From: an uncultured Bacteroidales bacterium
Lineage (GTDB): Bacteria; Bacteroidota; Bacteroidia; Bacteroidales; P3
DNA length: 64,000 bases
Reading direction: 5' to 3'
NCBI GenBank assembly: GCA_947165255.1
Contig: CAMUZR010000008.1
Span: 62,001-126,000, forward strand
A program made the position numbers and the translations under genes. Shown piece by piece: positions 45,581 to 54,537 of this stretch (positions within the stretch are counted from its first letter, which is position 1; each line of letters begins with the position of its first letter). Below the pieces are notes generated by a model. It was not told where the DNA came from and ran no database searches. It saw only the letters and a list, made by a program, of their open reading frames with translations.

Positions 45581-47608
45581 ATGAAGCTGCTCTTTGACTT
45601 TCCTTGGTATTGTGTCCTCTTCTGCCTCTTGGCTGGGGTGTTCTACAGTGCCCTTCTTTATTGGCGTCGCCGCGCCGATGAGGCGACTCTTCCGCGTCCA
45701 GTGCGTCTGCTGCTGCCTCTGCTTCGGCTGCTCTCGGTGAGCCTCATCGCTCTGCTGCTGACGGCTCCATTGGTGCGCCGCAACGTGGGCACACACGAGA
45801 AACCCATCATCGTCGTGGCGCAGGACCGCAGCCAGTCGGTTCCCACTGACCAGCGCGACATTATGGCCGGGCAGTTGGATGCCATGGAACGCGACTATCA
45901 GCTGGTGCTGGACACCTTCGGCGACCGCTCCACCGACATTGCTGCGGCCCTTGCTTCGGTAGCCGACCGCTATGCGGGTCGCAATTTGGGAGCCGTGGTG
46001 CTGGCCACCGACGGCATCTACAATCAGGGGCAGAACCCCACTGCTGTGGCGCAGCAGCTGGCAGTGCCTGTCTATACCGTCGCCCTCGGCGACACCACCC
46101 GCCGGCGCGATGCCGCCATCGCCCATGTGCGGTTCAACCGCATGGCCTATCTGGGCAACCAGTTCCCCGTCGAAGTCACCGTCCGCGCCCATCGGCTCTC
46201 GGGCGAGCGGGCCACCCTGAGCATATCGCGCGGTGGGCAGCGTCTTTTCAGCAAGGAACTGCGCTACACCGAAGGACAGTTCACGGCCACAGAAACCCTC
46301 GTGCTAGATGCCGATAAGGCAGGCCTGCAGAGCTATACCGTGGCCCTCACCCCCTGCGAGGGCGAGGCCTCCACACGCAACAACAGCCGCACCATTGCCA
46401 TTGAGGTGCTGGACGGCCACCAGAAGATAGCCTTCCTGGCCGCCGCGCCCCATCCCGACATCAGCGCACTGAAACAGTCCATTGAGCGCAACCCCAATTA
46501 CGAAGTGTCGGTTCATTGCCCCGCAAACAGCATCCAGCCCGAAAAGTTGAGAGACTGCAGCCTGCTGGTTCTGCACAATCTGCCCTCCTTTGGAAACCAG
46601 TTGAACCTTGCCTCTCTTAGCCAGATACCCACCATCTATATCATCGGCATCCAGACCGACCTCGGTCGTTTCAACGCCCTTCACACAGGGCTGGAAATTG
46701 TGGCCAAGAGCCGCAAGACCGACGAAGTGACCCCGATGCAGAACACCGCCTTTGCCCTCTTCACCCTCGCCGACGACATCTGCGGCCGCATCGAACAGTT
46801 CCCGCCCCTCTCCGCCCCCTTTGGCACCTATCGCCCTGCGGGCAACCTCCAGTCGCTCTTTACCGCCAAGGTGGGGGGAGTGTCCACCGAACGCCCTCTC
46901 ATCGCTTTCTGCCAACAGGAGGGGGTGCGCCATGCCTTTGTGGTAGGGGAGGGCCTCTGGCGTTGGCGGCTGCAAGACTATCTCATGACCGGCAGCAATG
47001 CCGACTTCGACCAGCTGGTCGAGAAAATGGTGGTCTACACCTCGCTGCAGGCCAACCGCGACCGCCTGCAGGTGACCCATGAGCGCATCTACCAAGAGAA
47101 TGAGCCCGTGGTAATCCAAGCCGAACTCTACAACGACAACTTCGAGCCCGTCAACGACCCCGCCGTGCAGTTTACCCTTCAGAAAGTTTCCGAAGGCGAG
47201 AACCCCATAGCCTCCACCTATGAATTTAACCGCTCGGGCAGCGGCTACACCCTCCACCTTGGCCTCCTCGCCCCAGGACACTACAACTACATCGCCTCGG
47301 CCACCTTGGCCGGAAAGAGTCATACGGCGACGGGCAGTTTCATCGTAGAGGAGCTGAATCTGGAGGAAATGAACCTCACCGCCGACCATACGCTCCTGGC
47401 CACCCTCAGCAGCACCACCGGTGCCCAGATGCTCTCCCCCGACCAGTTGGAGCGCCTGCCGCAGCTGCTTAAAGAGCGCGACGACCTCAAGACGGTGGTC
47501 TACTCACACACCCGCTACACCGAGCTCCTCAGCCTCCCTTGGCTCTTCGTCCTTCTGGTGCTTCTGCTGTCGGTAGAGTGGGCCGTGAGGAAATATTACC
47601 TTAGTTAA
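45581..47608 (+). CDS. Membrane protein with von Willebrand factor A-like domain
   Basis: The 675-residue protein has two N-terminal transmembrane segments (about 8-26 and 41-62) and one at the C-terminus (LPWLFVLLVLLLSVEWAV). Between them, a VWA-like region shows the altered metal-site pattern AQDRSQSVPTDQ and ATDGIYNQGQNP. Ig-like segments follow (TLQKVSEGENPIASTY). Family relatives in Bacteroidota have no proven function; a role in envelope protein complexes is possible. The next gene starts 2 bp after the stop. Confidence 0.75.
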   Translation: MKLLFDFPWYCVLFCLLAGVFYSALLYWRRRADEATLPRPVRLLLPLLRLLSVSLIALLLTAPLVRRNVGTHEKPIIVVAQDRSQSVPTDQRDIMAGQLDAMERDYQLVLDTFGDRSTDIAAALASVADRYAGRNLGAVVLATDGIYNQGQNPTAVAQQLAVPVYTVALGDTTRRRDAAIAHVRFNRMAYLGNQFPVEVTVRAHRLSGERATLSISRGGQRLFSKELRYTEGQFTATETLVLDADKAGLQSYTVALTPCEGEASTRNNSRTIAIEVLDGHQKIAFLAAAPHPDISALKQSIERNPNYEVSVHCPANSIQPEKLRDCSLLVLHNLPSFGNQLNLASLSQIPTIYIIGIQTDLGRFNALHTGLEIVAKSRKTDEVTPMQNTAFALFTLADDICGRIEQFPPLSAPFGTYRPAGNLQSLFTAKVGGVSTERPLIAFCQQEGVRHAFVVGEGLWRWRLQDYLMTGSNADFDQLVEKMVVYTSLQANRDRLQVTHERIYQENEPVVIQAELYNDNFEPVNDPAVQFTLQKVSEGENPIASTYEFNRSGSGYTLHLGLLAPGHYNYIASATLAGKSHTATGSFIVEELNLEEMNLTADHTLLATLSSTTGAQMLSPDQLERLPQLLKERDDLKTVVYSHTRYTELLSLPWLFVLLVLLLSVEWAVRKYYLS

Positions 47609-47610
47609 AA

Positions 47611-48918
47611 ATGGGAGTTAGAAAGGACCATACCAGTCACCCCCCCCAGCGCTCGCTCCTCTCTTCGCGCTTTGTCCGCAACAGCGGCACACTCCTTTCG
47701 GGCAGCGTGGTGGCACAAGGTATAGCCTTCGCCGCCTATCTGCTGCTGGGCCGCCTCTTTATCCCTGCCGACTTCGGCCTCTACAACATCTTCTACAGCT
47801 ATATCGAAGTCCTCATCATCCTCTCTACCTGCAAGTACGAGATGGCCATCGTAAAGGCCGACAGCGATGCCGAGGCCGCCGCCCTCACCCGTTTCTCCCT
47901 CCGGCTCAATGCCGTGGTGTCGGCCCTCATCCTTGCGTCCGCCGTGGCGCTCTCGCTTCAGCGGGTCGTGGCCGTCCCCCTTCCGCCGCTGCTCCTCCTG
48001 CTCATCCCCCTCATGGTCTTCTTCTGCGGCACCACGCGCGTCTACACCTTTGCCTTCGACCGCTACAGCCATTTCCGCCAGATAGCCGCTTCCGAGGTGG
48101 TCACCTCCCTCTCCGGCACCCTCTTCAAGATTGCCTTCGGCCTGCTGGCCGCCGTAGGCCAGCTCTTCCACCTCGTCGGCCTCCCCTTGGGCACCATTCT
48201 GGGCAAAGTGGCCGGCAATGTCTACTACCGTGCCAACGCTCGCCGCCTGCCCTCGGCCTCCCCTGCCACTCCTCTGCGCCCCCTGCTGCGCAAACACCGC
48301 AACTTCCCCCTCTTCGCCATGCCGCGCGAACTGGTCAGCAGTTTCTCGGCCAATCTGCCGTTCATGTGGCTGGGACTCTATTTCGACAATGCCCTGCTGG
48401 GTCTCTTCTCCTTGGCCTACACCTTCACCATGCGCCCGGTCAACATTCTGGCCAACACCTTCGAGAAAGTCTTCTACCCCTCCGCCAAAGAGCGCCTCGA
48501 CCTTTGCCAGCCCATCGGACACGACCTCCGCCGTTTCCTCCTCACCCTCACGGCTTTCGCGCTGCCGGTGCTGTTGGCGGCCTTCTTCTTTGCCGAACCC
48601 CTCTTCACCTTTCTCTTTGGGTCCAAATGGGTAGGCACAGGCTACTATGTGCGCTGTCTGGTCCCATGGATAGGCCTGCTGCTGCTGACCAACTCGCTGG
48701 CCTTCGTGCCCAACGTCTTCACCACCCAGCGGACCGACTTCCTTTTCCAAGTGGTGCAGCTGGTGCTGCGGGTGGCCGCTCTTGCCTTAGGCCTCAGCCG
48801 CAACAGTTTTGCCCTCGCCGTCCTCCTCTTCTGCGCCGTCAGTACCGCCGTGCAGCTCTGTCAGCTGGGGTGGTATCTCTACCAGGTGCGGCAATACGAT
48901 AAAAAAACTTTAACATGA
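47611..48918 (+). CDS. Polysaccharide flippase (Wzx/MOP superfamily)
   Basis: The 435-residue protein has about 12 hydrophobic segments and a Wzx-like N-terminus (NSGTLLSGSVVAQGIAFAAY, RLFIPADFGLYNIFYSY). It probably flips lipid-linked oligosaccharides across the inner membrane. FSANLPFMWLGLYFDNALLG marks the second half. No glycosyltransferase genes flank it, so it is outside a typical capsule cluster. It overlaps the methyltransferase gene by 4 bp. Confidence 0.85.
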   Translation: MGVRKDHTSHPPQRSLLSSRFVRNSGTLLSGSVVAQGIAFAAYLLLGRLFIPADFGLYNIFYSYIEVLIILSTCKYEMAIVKADSDAEAAALTRFSLRLNAVVSALILASAVALSLQRVVAVPLPPLLLLLIPLMVFFCGTTRVYTFAFDRYSHFRQIAASEVVTSLSGTLFKIAFGLLAAVGQLFHLVGLPLGTILGKVAGNVYYRANARRLPSASPATPLRPLLRKHRNFPLFAMPRELVSSFSANLPFMWLGLYFDNALLGLFSLAYTFTMRPVNILANTFEKVFYPSAKERLDLCQPIGHDLRRFLLTLTAFALPVLLAAFFFAEPLFTFLFGSKWVGTGYYVRCLVPWIGLLLLTNSLAFVPNVFTTQRTDFLFQVVQLVLRVAALALGLSRNSFALAVLLFCAVSTAVQLCQLGWYLYQVRQYDKKTLT

Positions 48919-49721
48919 TAATCCCCATCACCGACCTCTCGCGGCCCGAGGTGCAGCTCTACTCCCACCTCACCGAGGCCCAGCTGCGCAACCGTCTGGA
49001 GCCCGACAAAGGCATCTTCATTGCCGAAAGTCCCAAAGTGATACGTGTGGCCCTCGACGCTGGCTGCCAGCCCCTCTCGCTCCTCACCGAGGAAAAACAC
49101 CTCCATGGCTGTGCTGCCGACATCATATCCCGACTGGGCGACCTACCCGTCTATACGGGCAGCCGTCCGCTGCTGGCCTCCCTTACCGGCTATGAGCTCA
49201 CGCGCGGAGTGCTCTGCGCCATGCGCAGGCCGCAGCTCCCCTCGGTCGAAGAAGCCTGCTCTGGCGGCCGCCGAGTGGTACTGGTGGACAGTGTGGTCAA
49301 CAGCACCAACACCGGAGCCATCTTCCGTGCCGCCGCCGCCCTCGGCATCGACGCCGTGTTGCTCACCCCTACCTGCTGCGACCCCCTCAACCGGCGCAGT
49401 GTGCGTGTGAGCATGGGAACCGTCTTCCAAATCCCCTGGACCTACATCCCCTCATGGCCCCATCCCGGCATGGAGCAGCTGCGCTCCTTGGGCTTCAAGA
49501 CCGCAGCCATGGCCCTCACGCCCGAGGCCGTCGCCGTCGACGACCCATGCCTCATGGCCGAGGAGCGCCTAGCCATCGTCATGGGCACCGAGGGCGACGG
49601 CCTCTCCCGCGCCACCATTGCCGCCTGCGACTATCAGGTAGTTATCCCCATGGCCCACGGGGTCGACTCCCTCAATGTTGCCGCTGCCGCCGCCGTAGCC
49701 TTCTGGCAGCTAAGGAAATAG
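48915..49721 (+). CDS. TrmH/SpoU-family RNA 2'-O-methyltransferase
   Basis: The 268-residue SPOUT enzyme shows the three family motifs: VNSTNTGAIFRAAAALGIDA, IVMGTEGDGLSRA and VIPMAHGVDSLNVAAAAAVA, which form the knotted SAM site. The target RNA (tRNA or 23S rRNA) cannot be told. Its 3' end overlaps the convergent GNAT gene by 12 bp. Confidence 0.92.
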   Translation: MIIPITDLSRPEVQLYSHLTEAQLRNRLEPDKGIFIAESPKVIRVALDAGCQPLSLLTEEKHLHGCAADIISRLGDLPVYTGSRPLLASLTGYELTRGVLCAMRRPQLPSVEEACSGGRRVVLVDSVVNSTNTGAIFRAAAALGIDAVLLTPTCCDPLNRRSVRVSMGTVFQIPWTYIPSWPHPGMEQLRSLGFKTAAMALTPEAVAVDDPCLMAEERLAIVMGTEGDGLSRATIAACDYQVVIPMAHGVDSLNVAAAAAVAFWQLRK

Positions 49722-50240
49722 TATCTGACGGTCCAACCTCATCACCCTCACCGGACAACTGTCGCCCCTGAAGAGGTGTCGGCAATAGGTGTTTTCGCCC
49801 GTGTCGCGGAAACCGCATTTTTCCATCACGCGTCCCGAAGCGGGATTGTCCAGGAAGTAGTCGCCCCAGAGGGTTCGCATCCCCTTTGGGCCAAAGCAGT
49901 GGTCCACCACCAGCCGCAGTGCCTCGGAGGCAATGCCTTGGTTCCAGTAGGGACGTGCCGTCCAGTAGCCCACTTCGGCATCGTGCTCGCCAATGCTTAT
50001 GTTGCTTTCGGACTGCGTCAGGTAGCCAATGCAGCCGATGGCCTCGCCGGTTGCCCGCAGCTCGATAGCCCAGGTGTGGTCGCCATGAAAATAAGTCCGT
50101 ATCACCTGTAGGCTCTCCTCCACACTCTTGTGGGGAGCCCAACCGGCGCGTGGACCCACCTCGGGGTCGGAGGCGTACTTGAAGAGTGCCTCGGCATCGC
50201 TTTCCTGCCACGGCCGCAGCCTTATTCTGTCGGTTTCCAT
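49710..50240 (-). CDS. GNAT-family N-acetyltransferase (RimJ/RimL-like)
   Basis: The 176-residue protein starts METDRIRLRPWQESDAEALF. It carries the acetyl-CoA-binding region EVGYWTARPYWNQGIASEAL and the C-terminal NPASGRVMEKCGFRDTGE. These fit RimJ/RimL-type acetyltransferases that act on protein N-termini or small amines. The substrate is unknown. Its promoter is at 50269-50276. Confidence 0.9.
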   Translation of the reverse strand: METDRIRLRPWQESDAEALFKYASDPEVGPRAGWAPHKSVEESLQVIRTYFHGDHTWAIELRATGEAIGCIGYLTQSESNISIGEHDAEVGYWTARPYWNQGIASEALRLVVDHCFGPKGMRTLWGDYFLDNPASGRVMEKCGFRDTGENTYCRHLFRGDSCPVRVMRLDRQILFP

Positions 50241-50268
50241 AGTTGGGTCGGTGTTTTTTTTGACGCTG

Positions 50269-50276
50269 CAAATTTA
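50269..50276 (-). promoter_or_regulatory. -7 promoter box for the GNAT gene
   Basis: The minus strand reads TAAATTTG, matching TAnnTTTG, 28 nt upstream of the ATG. Confidence 0.65.
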
Positions 50277-50358
50277 CATAAAAAATATGACTTGTGCGGC
50301 GACAGGTGAGCGTTGGTTTTTTTTTAACACGAATTATCATGAATTTACCTTAAATTAT

Positions 50359-50400
50359 TTTAAGGACGGTTTATGGCATTTTTAAGGGCGGTTTATGGCA
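50359..50400 (+). repeat. Tandem direct repeat in intergenic region
   Basis: TTTAAGGACGGTTTATGGCA at 50359-50378 is repeated at 50381-50400 with one change (GGG for GGA). The left copy also begins with an inverted CCTTAAAT/ATTTTAAGG. The surrounding 600 bp (50241-50851) hold no gene. Confidence 0.7.
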
Positions 50401-50663
50401 AATCGGCTATCTTTTCAGGGAAGAGACGCACAAAAAAATTAGTTCCGAGTGGGGCGGCGGCTCAAAAATGTTTTGTCGCAGGCTCTTAAATGGGCTTTGC
50501 CTGCCACCCACCAGGGCACTTGTTTTTTTGCACCTTAAGTGTTGCCATTGTTTGGAGTTTGCTTAAGTACGCTGTCTCGACGTTAGCCAGTCGCTCTTTC
50601 TATGTTTCTAGAGCGAAGAACTAATGACGAACTAACGAGGAAATAACAAGGAAAAGGCGGAGG

Positions 50664-50695
50664 AAGGGCGCAGCCGAGGCCTCGGCTGCGCCCTT
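50664..50695. repeat. 32-bp perfect palindrome
   Basis: AAGGGCGCAGCCGAGG is followed directly by its exact reverse complement, giving a perfect 32-bp palindrome without a loop. A second hairpin, AGCCCTC/GAGGGCT, lies 24 bp further on. The flanking genes diverge, so a terminator is not expected here. Confidence 0.8.
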
Positions 50696-50800
50696 GCCGC
50701 TACGCTCCCCCCAGCCCTCCTCCGGAGGGCTTCTTCGCCGCTTTACTTCTTTTTTCTGTCCCCTTTTTAACTCCCCGCTGGCGGTATTGCTTTTTTTTTG

Positions 50801-50808
50801 TATCTTTG
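50801..50808 (+). promoter_or_regulatory. -7 promoter box
   Basis: TATCTTTG matches TAnnTTTG, 44 nt upstream of the ATG at 50852. Confidence 0.7.
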
Positions 50809-50851
50809 TAAATTGTATTATTATGCGCTTTGGCGTTTGAACTGATTGTAT

Positions 50852-51586
50852 ATGAATAGAGTAAGGACAAATTGGATATTGTTTTTCTTGCTTGTGGCCT
50901 TGCCTGCAGCGCTGCAGGCACAGGAGGAGGGGCAGGGCGCGGCGCTGACGCTGCGGGGCTACGGCCTCTACGACTTCCACTACGCCACAGGTGCCATCGG
51001 CGGCGCGGCGCTGGCGCTGGACTGGCAGCCCTCGCCGACTTTTGCGCTGAGCCTGGGCGCAGAGTACGCCTCGACGAACCGCATCAGCGCCAACTTGCAG
51101 GGCGAGGCGGTGCTGGCAGGCAGCGCCAAGGCGGGCTGCCTGGCGCTGCGTAACCGCTATCTCTGGCGGCACTATCCGTCGCTGGACTTGCAGGAGTTCA
51201 CCAGTGCCCTTGAGCTGGTGGGGCATCTGCGCCACTGGGACCTGAACCTGGGTTTGTGCAATCGATACACGGCGGCCCTGGTGCAGCGATCCGACGGCGG
51301 CGGCGCCACCGTGCTGGAACCCATGAACGTGATGTTTGCGCTGGAGGGCTGGTGGAGGGACCGCGCGGCGGCTCCCGCGTGGAATGTGGGCGTCCGCTGG
51401 AGCAGCTATAACGATTTTGTCATCGAGCGTGTGGCCAACTGGTTTTTCAGCCTGAGGGGTTTCTACTCCTTGTCGGACAAGGTGCGGCTGACGGGCGAGG
51501 TGGGCATCCACCCGGTGGGGTCGCTGAACCTTACGGCCAGCTACGACGGCTGGTTCGGCCACCTGGGGGTGGCCGCCAGGCTATAG
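50852..51586 (+). CDS. Predicted outer-membrane beta-barrel protein
   Basis: The 244-residue protein has a signal peptide (about 7-24, WILFFLLVALPAALQAQ). Alternating-strand segments follow, for example FALSLGAEYASTNRIS, DLNLGLCNRYTAALVQ and WNVGVRWSSYNDFV, and a C-terminal GVAARL. The sequence is GC-rich with strongly G-rich coding strand. No named family was recognised. Confidence 0.7.
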   Translation: MNRVRTNWILFFLLVALPAALQAQEEGQGAALTLRGYGLYDFHYATGAIGGAALALDWQPSPTFALSLGAEYASTNRISANLQGEAVLAGSAKAGCLALRNRYLWRHYPSLDLQEFTSALELVGHLRHWDLNLGLCNRYTAALVQRSDGGGATVLEPMNVMFALEGWWRDRAAAPAWNVGVRWSSYNDFVIERVANWFFSLRGFYSLSDKVRLTGEVGIHPVGSLNLTASYDGWFGHLGVAARL

Positions 51587-51633
51587 CCGGGCCAAAGGGA
51601 ATGAAGTTTTTTTGAACTCAGAACTACAGAAAT

Positions 51634-52524
51634 ATGAAACTGAAATATATTGCATTGATAGTGTTGGCTGCGGTGGCGTGGACGGGTTGCGACCGGCTGG
51701 ATGTGAAGGGTATGTTTTTCTCCAGCGGCACCCACACCGAGGACCGTGTGGCGGAGTGGCTGGCGTGGAACGAGGAGCACCCCGCGACGGTGCTGACGGG
51801 AGTGCCGGACGAGTACTGCGTGTATGTCACCTCCGACATACACATCACCGACGAGGCCCCGAGGGTGGAGGCTTTCCTGAGTGCCGAGTATGCCGACCCG
51901 CGGGCGGTGTTCAGCATCGTGGGCGGCGACATTGCCAACGTGCGTGGCGAGACCCCCTTCCGCGTGATGGACAGCCTGCTGCATCTGCCCCACCCGCATT
52001 ACCACTCTCCGCGTCCGGCGGAGGACACCTGTTTTGTCATTATCGGCAATCATGATATTTACTTCGACTGCCAGGAGTACTATAAGAAATATTTCCACAC
52101 CTCGACCTATACGGTGACGGTGCAGACCGTGGGCGGCGCGCAGGACCTGTTTGTGTTTCTCGACAGCGGCAACGCCACCCACGGCCGACGGCAGCTGGCC
52201 TGGCTGAAGGAGGTGCTGGGCCGTCGCGGCGAGTACCGAAATGTGGTGGTGTGCACCCACACCTGCCTGTTCCGCACCAGCTATAACTACAGCACCACCC
52301 CCGCCGCCAATCTGCCCGAGGACGAGTGCTACGAGCTGCTGGACCTGATGCAGGAGAGCCGCGTGAACCTCTTCCTGATGGGACATTTCCACCATAAGGA
52401 GCAGCACACTGTGGGCGATGTGGAGTATGTGATGACCGACAACCTGAATGAGGAGAAGGAGGTGCCCAACTACTTGGTGGTGACCTGCGGCAAGCGGGTG
52501 AGTTATGAATATAAGGAGCTTTAA
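51634..52524 (+). CDS. Metallophosphoesterase lipoprotein
   Basis: The 296-residue protein has a lipobox (ALIVLAAVAWTGC) and a calcineurin-like phosphoesterase domain. Its motifs in order are YVTSDIHIT, GGDIANVRGE, IIGNHDIYFD, VVVCTHTC and LMGHFHHKE. These give the complete two-metal site. It acts on an extracytoplasmic phosphoester; the substrate is unknown. The next gene begins 9 bp after its stop. Confidence 0.88.
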   Translation: MKLKYIALIVLAAVAWTGCDRLDVKGMFFSSGTHTEDRVAEWLAWNEEHPATVLTGVPDEYCVYVTSDIHITDEAPRVEAFLSAEYADPRAVFSIVGGDIANVRGETPFRVMDSLLHLPHPHYHSPRPAEDTCFVIIGNHDIYFDCQEYYKKYFHTSTYTVTVQTVGGAQDLFVFLDSGNATHGRRQLAWLKEVLGRRGEYRNVVVCTHTCLFRTSYNYSTTPAANLPEDECYELLDLMQESRVNLFLMGHFHHKEQHTVGDVEYVMTDNLNEEKEVPNYLVVTCGKRVSYEYKEL

Positions 52525-52533
52525 TCGAGAGTG

Positions 52534-54528
52534 ATGAAAAGAAGGATATATGCTGTTTTTTTGATAGCGGGGCTGCTGGCCGGTGCTTGCGCCAAGCAGG
52601 GTTTCCCTTCGGGCGGTCCCAAGGACGAGACTCCGCCTAAGGTGCTCGGCGCCACGCCGCCGAGCGGCACCACGGGGTGGACGGGCAAGGAGTTCGCGAT
52701 ACTGTTTGACGAGTATGTCAGCGTGAAGGATGCCGACAAGAATATCTTGGTTTCGCCACCCATGGACACCAAGCCGGAGTACGGCACCAGGGGGCGCGCC
52801 GTGGTGGTGAAGCTGAAGGACTCGCTGCGGGTCAATACCACCTATCTGTTCCAGTTCAAGGGCGCCATTGTGGACTTTAACGAGGGCAACCCTTTGGAGA
52901 GCTATGAGTATGTCTTTGCCACGGGCAGCAGCATCGACAGCATGACCCTACGGGGGCAGGTGCTGGACGCCCTGACCCACAGACCCTATAAGAGCGAAGG
53001 GGGCATCACGGTGGTGGCCTACGGAACTGACCAGATGGCGCGGTTCGACAGTGTGCAGAGCCGCTATTTGGACAGCCTTGGGGCTGCCGACTCAGCCTAC
53101 AGGGCGGCGGGTGACTGTGTGGTGGACAGCATTGCGGTCAAGGAGAAGCCGATGTACATGACCCGCTGCGACCAGGAGGGACGGTTTGAAATGAACCACC
53201 TGCGCGAGGGGCGCTACAGGGTGCTGGCCTTCGAGGACGGCGACAACAATCTGCTGCTGAAGGCTGGCGAGGCAGTGGCCTTTTTGGACTCACTGGCTGT
53301 GGCCGAACACATGCCGCTGCGCCCCGACACGGCTAAGGCGGACACGACGGGGGCGGCCGACTCGGCGGCCATGGCAGCCGACACTGCCAGCCGCGATTCG
53401 GCACTTGCACTCCAGCCGGTTGCCGACTCGGCCCGGCAGGCAGTGCCGCAGGCACCGCTTTCGTCGCTAAGGTTGAGCATATCGCTCTTTAAGGAGGAGG
53501 CCCAGCGGCTGGCCAAGGCGGAGTTTACGGGCAAGGGGCGGATTGTGCTGGCCACGGTGCTGCCCTTGACGGAGCACTACACGCTGCGGCCGCTGGGCGC
53601 TGCCCAAGGCACAGAGCTGTTTGTCAAACCCAATGCCAGGCGCGACACGTTGAGTATTTGGACGCAGGACAAGAACTGCGACTCGATTACCCTGCTGCTG
53701 GACGATAGGGACATACGCGACACGCTGCGGATGGTGTACCGCGCACCGAAGTCGACGCCCTCCGCCGGCAAGGTGGCCGCTAAGATTGCGCCTAAGGGGT
53801 CGCCGCTGATGAGCCAAAAGGTGGGGCAGAAGCACCCCTACTACGATACGCTATGGATTGCCTTTGACCGGCCGGTGAGGCAGATTGTGCACAGCGAGCC
53901 CGACTCGCTGGTGGAGGTGTTCGACCTGAAGGACAGCACCGCCACCCACTGCGGGGTGTGCTGGGTGGATTCGTGCATGCCCTACGGCTACTATCGCGCC
54001 ATGATTGACTTCAAGGGCAAGGCCGGTGGGAAATATAAGTTTAAGGTGCCCGCCATGAGTTTTGAAGATATCTATGGCGCCAAGCACCACGACTCGCTCA
54101 CTTTCAGCACCGAGTTTACCAAGGTGGAGGAGTATGGCAATATCATCCTGACGGTGGACAGCGCGCAGTTGGTGGCTGCCGACAGTGGTGTGCTGCTGGT
54201 GCAGCTGCTGAACGAGAAAGGGGAGGTGCTGCGGCAGCATCGCCTTCGCCAGGAGGGGAAGGTCGAGTTCAGGCACCTGAAGGGCGGCAAGTATGCCCTG
54301 CGCGCCGTGGAGGACCGCGACAGCAATGGCACTTGGACGGCAGGCGACTACTGGAAACACCGCCAACCCGAGGAGGTGCATTATTTTGAGAAAGTCTTGG
54401 AGCTGCGCGAGAACTGGGACATGGAGGAACACTGGACGCTGAAACCCGCCTTTACGGCCATGCCGCAGATGGGAGCCAAGGCCGAGGAGGAGAAGGGCAG
54501 GCAGCAAAAGCCCGGTGGAAAGAAATAA
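52534..54528 (+). CDS. Ig-like (SbsA-type) domain lipoprotein
   Basis: The 664-residue protein has a lipobox (LIAGLLAGACAKQG) followed by the pattern GFPSGGPKDETPPKVL, typical of a Bacteroidota lipoprotein family with an SbsA-like Ig domain (IDSMTLRGQVLDA begins the next part). Further beta-rich segments and an Ala/Asp-rich linker (about 265-305) follow, then FRHLKGGKYALRAVEDRDSN near the end. It is probably an envelope structural or surface protein. Function is unknown. A GTG 3 nt upstream was rejected in favour of ATG. Confidence 0.78.
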   Translation: MKRRIYAVFLIAGLLAGACAKQGFPSGGPKDETPPKVLGATPPSGTTGWTGKEFAILFDEYVSVKDADKNILVSPPMDTKPEYGTRGRAVVVKLKDSLRVNTTYLFQFKGAIVDFNEGNPLESYEYVFATGSSIDSMTLRGQVLDALTHRPYKSEGGITVVAYGTDQMARFDSVQSRYLDSLGAADSAYRAAGDCVVDSIAVKEKPMYMTRCDQEGRFEMNHLREGRYRVLAFEDGDNNLLLKAGEAVAFLDSLAVAEHMPLRPDTAKADTTGAADSAAMAADTASRDSALALQPVADSARQAVPQAPLSSLRLSISLFKEEAQRLAKAEFTGKGRIVLATVLPLTEHYTLRPLGAAQGTELFVKPNARRDTLSIWTQDKNCDSITLLLDDRDIRDTLRMVYRAPKSTPSAGKVAAKIAPKGSPLMSQKVGQKHPYYDTLWIAFDRPVRQIVHSEPDSLVEVFDLKDSTATHCGVCWVDSCMPYGYYRAMIDFKGKAGGKYKFKVPAMSFEDIYGAKHHDSLTFSTEFTKVEEYGNIILTVDSAQLVAADSGVLLVQLLNEKGEVLRQHRLRQEGKVEFRHLKGGKYALRAVEDRDSNGTWTAGDYWKHRQPEEVHYFEKVLELRENWDMEEHWTLKPAFTAMPQMGAKAEEEKGRQQKPGGKK

Positions 54529-54537
54529 CCGTCGCCC

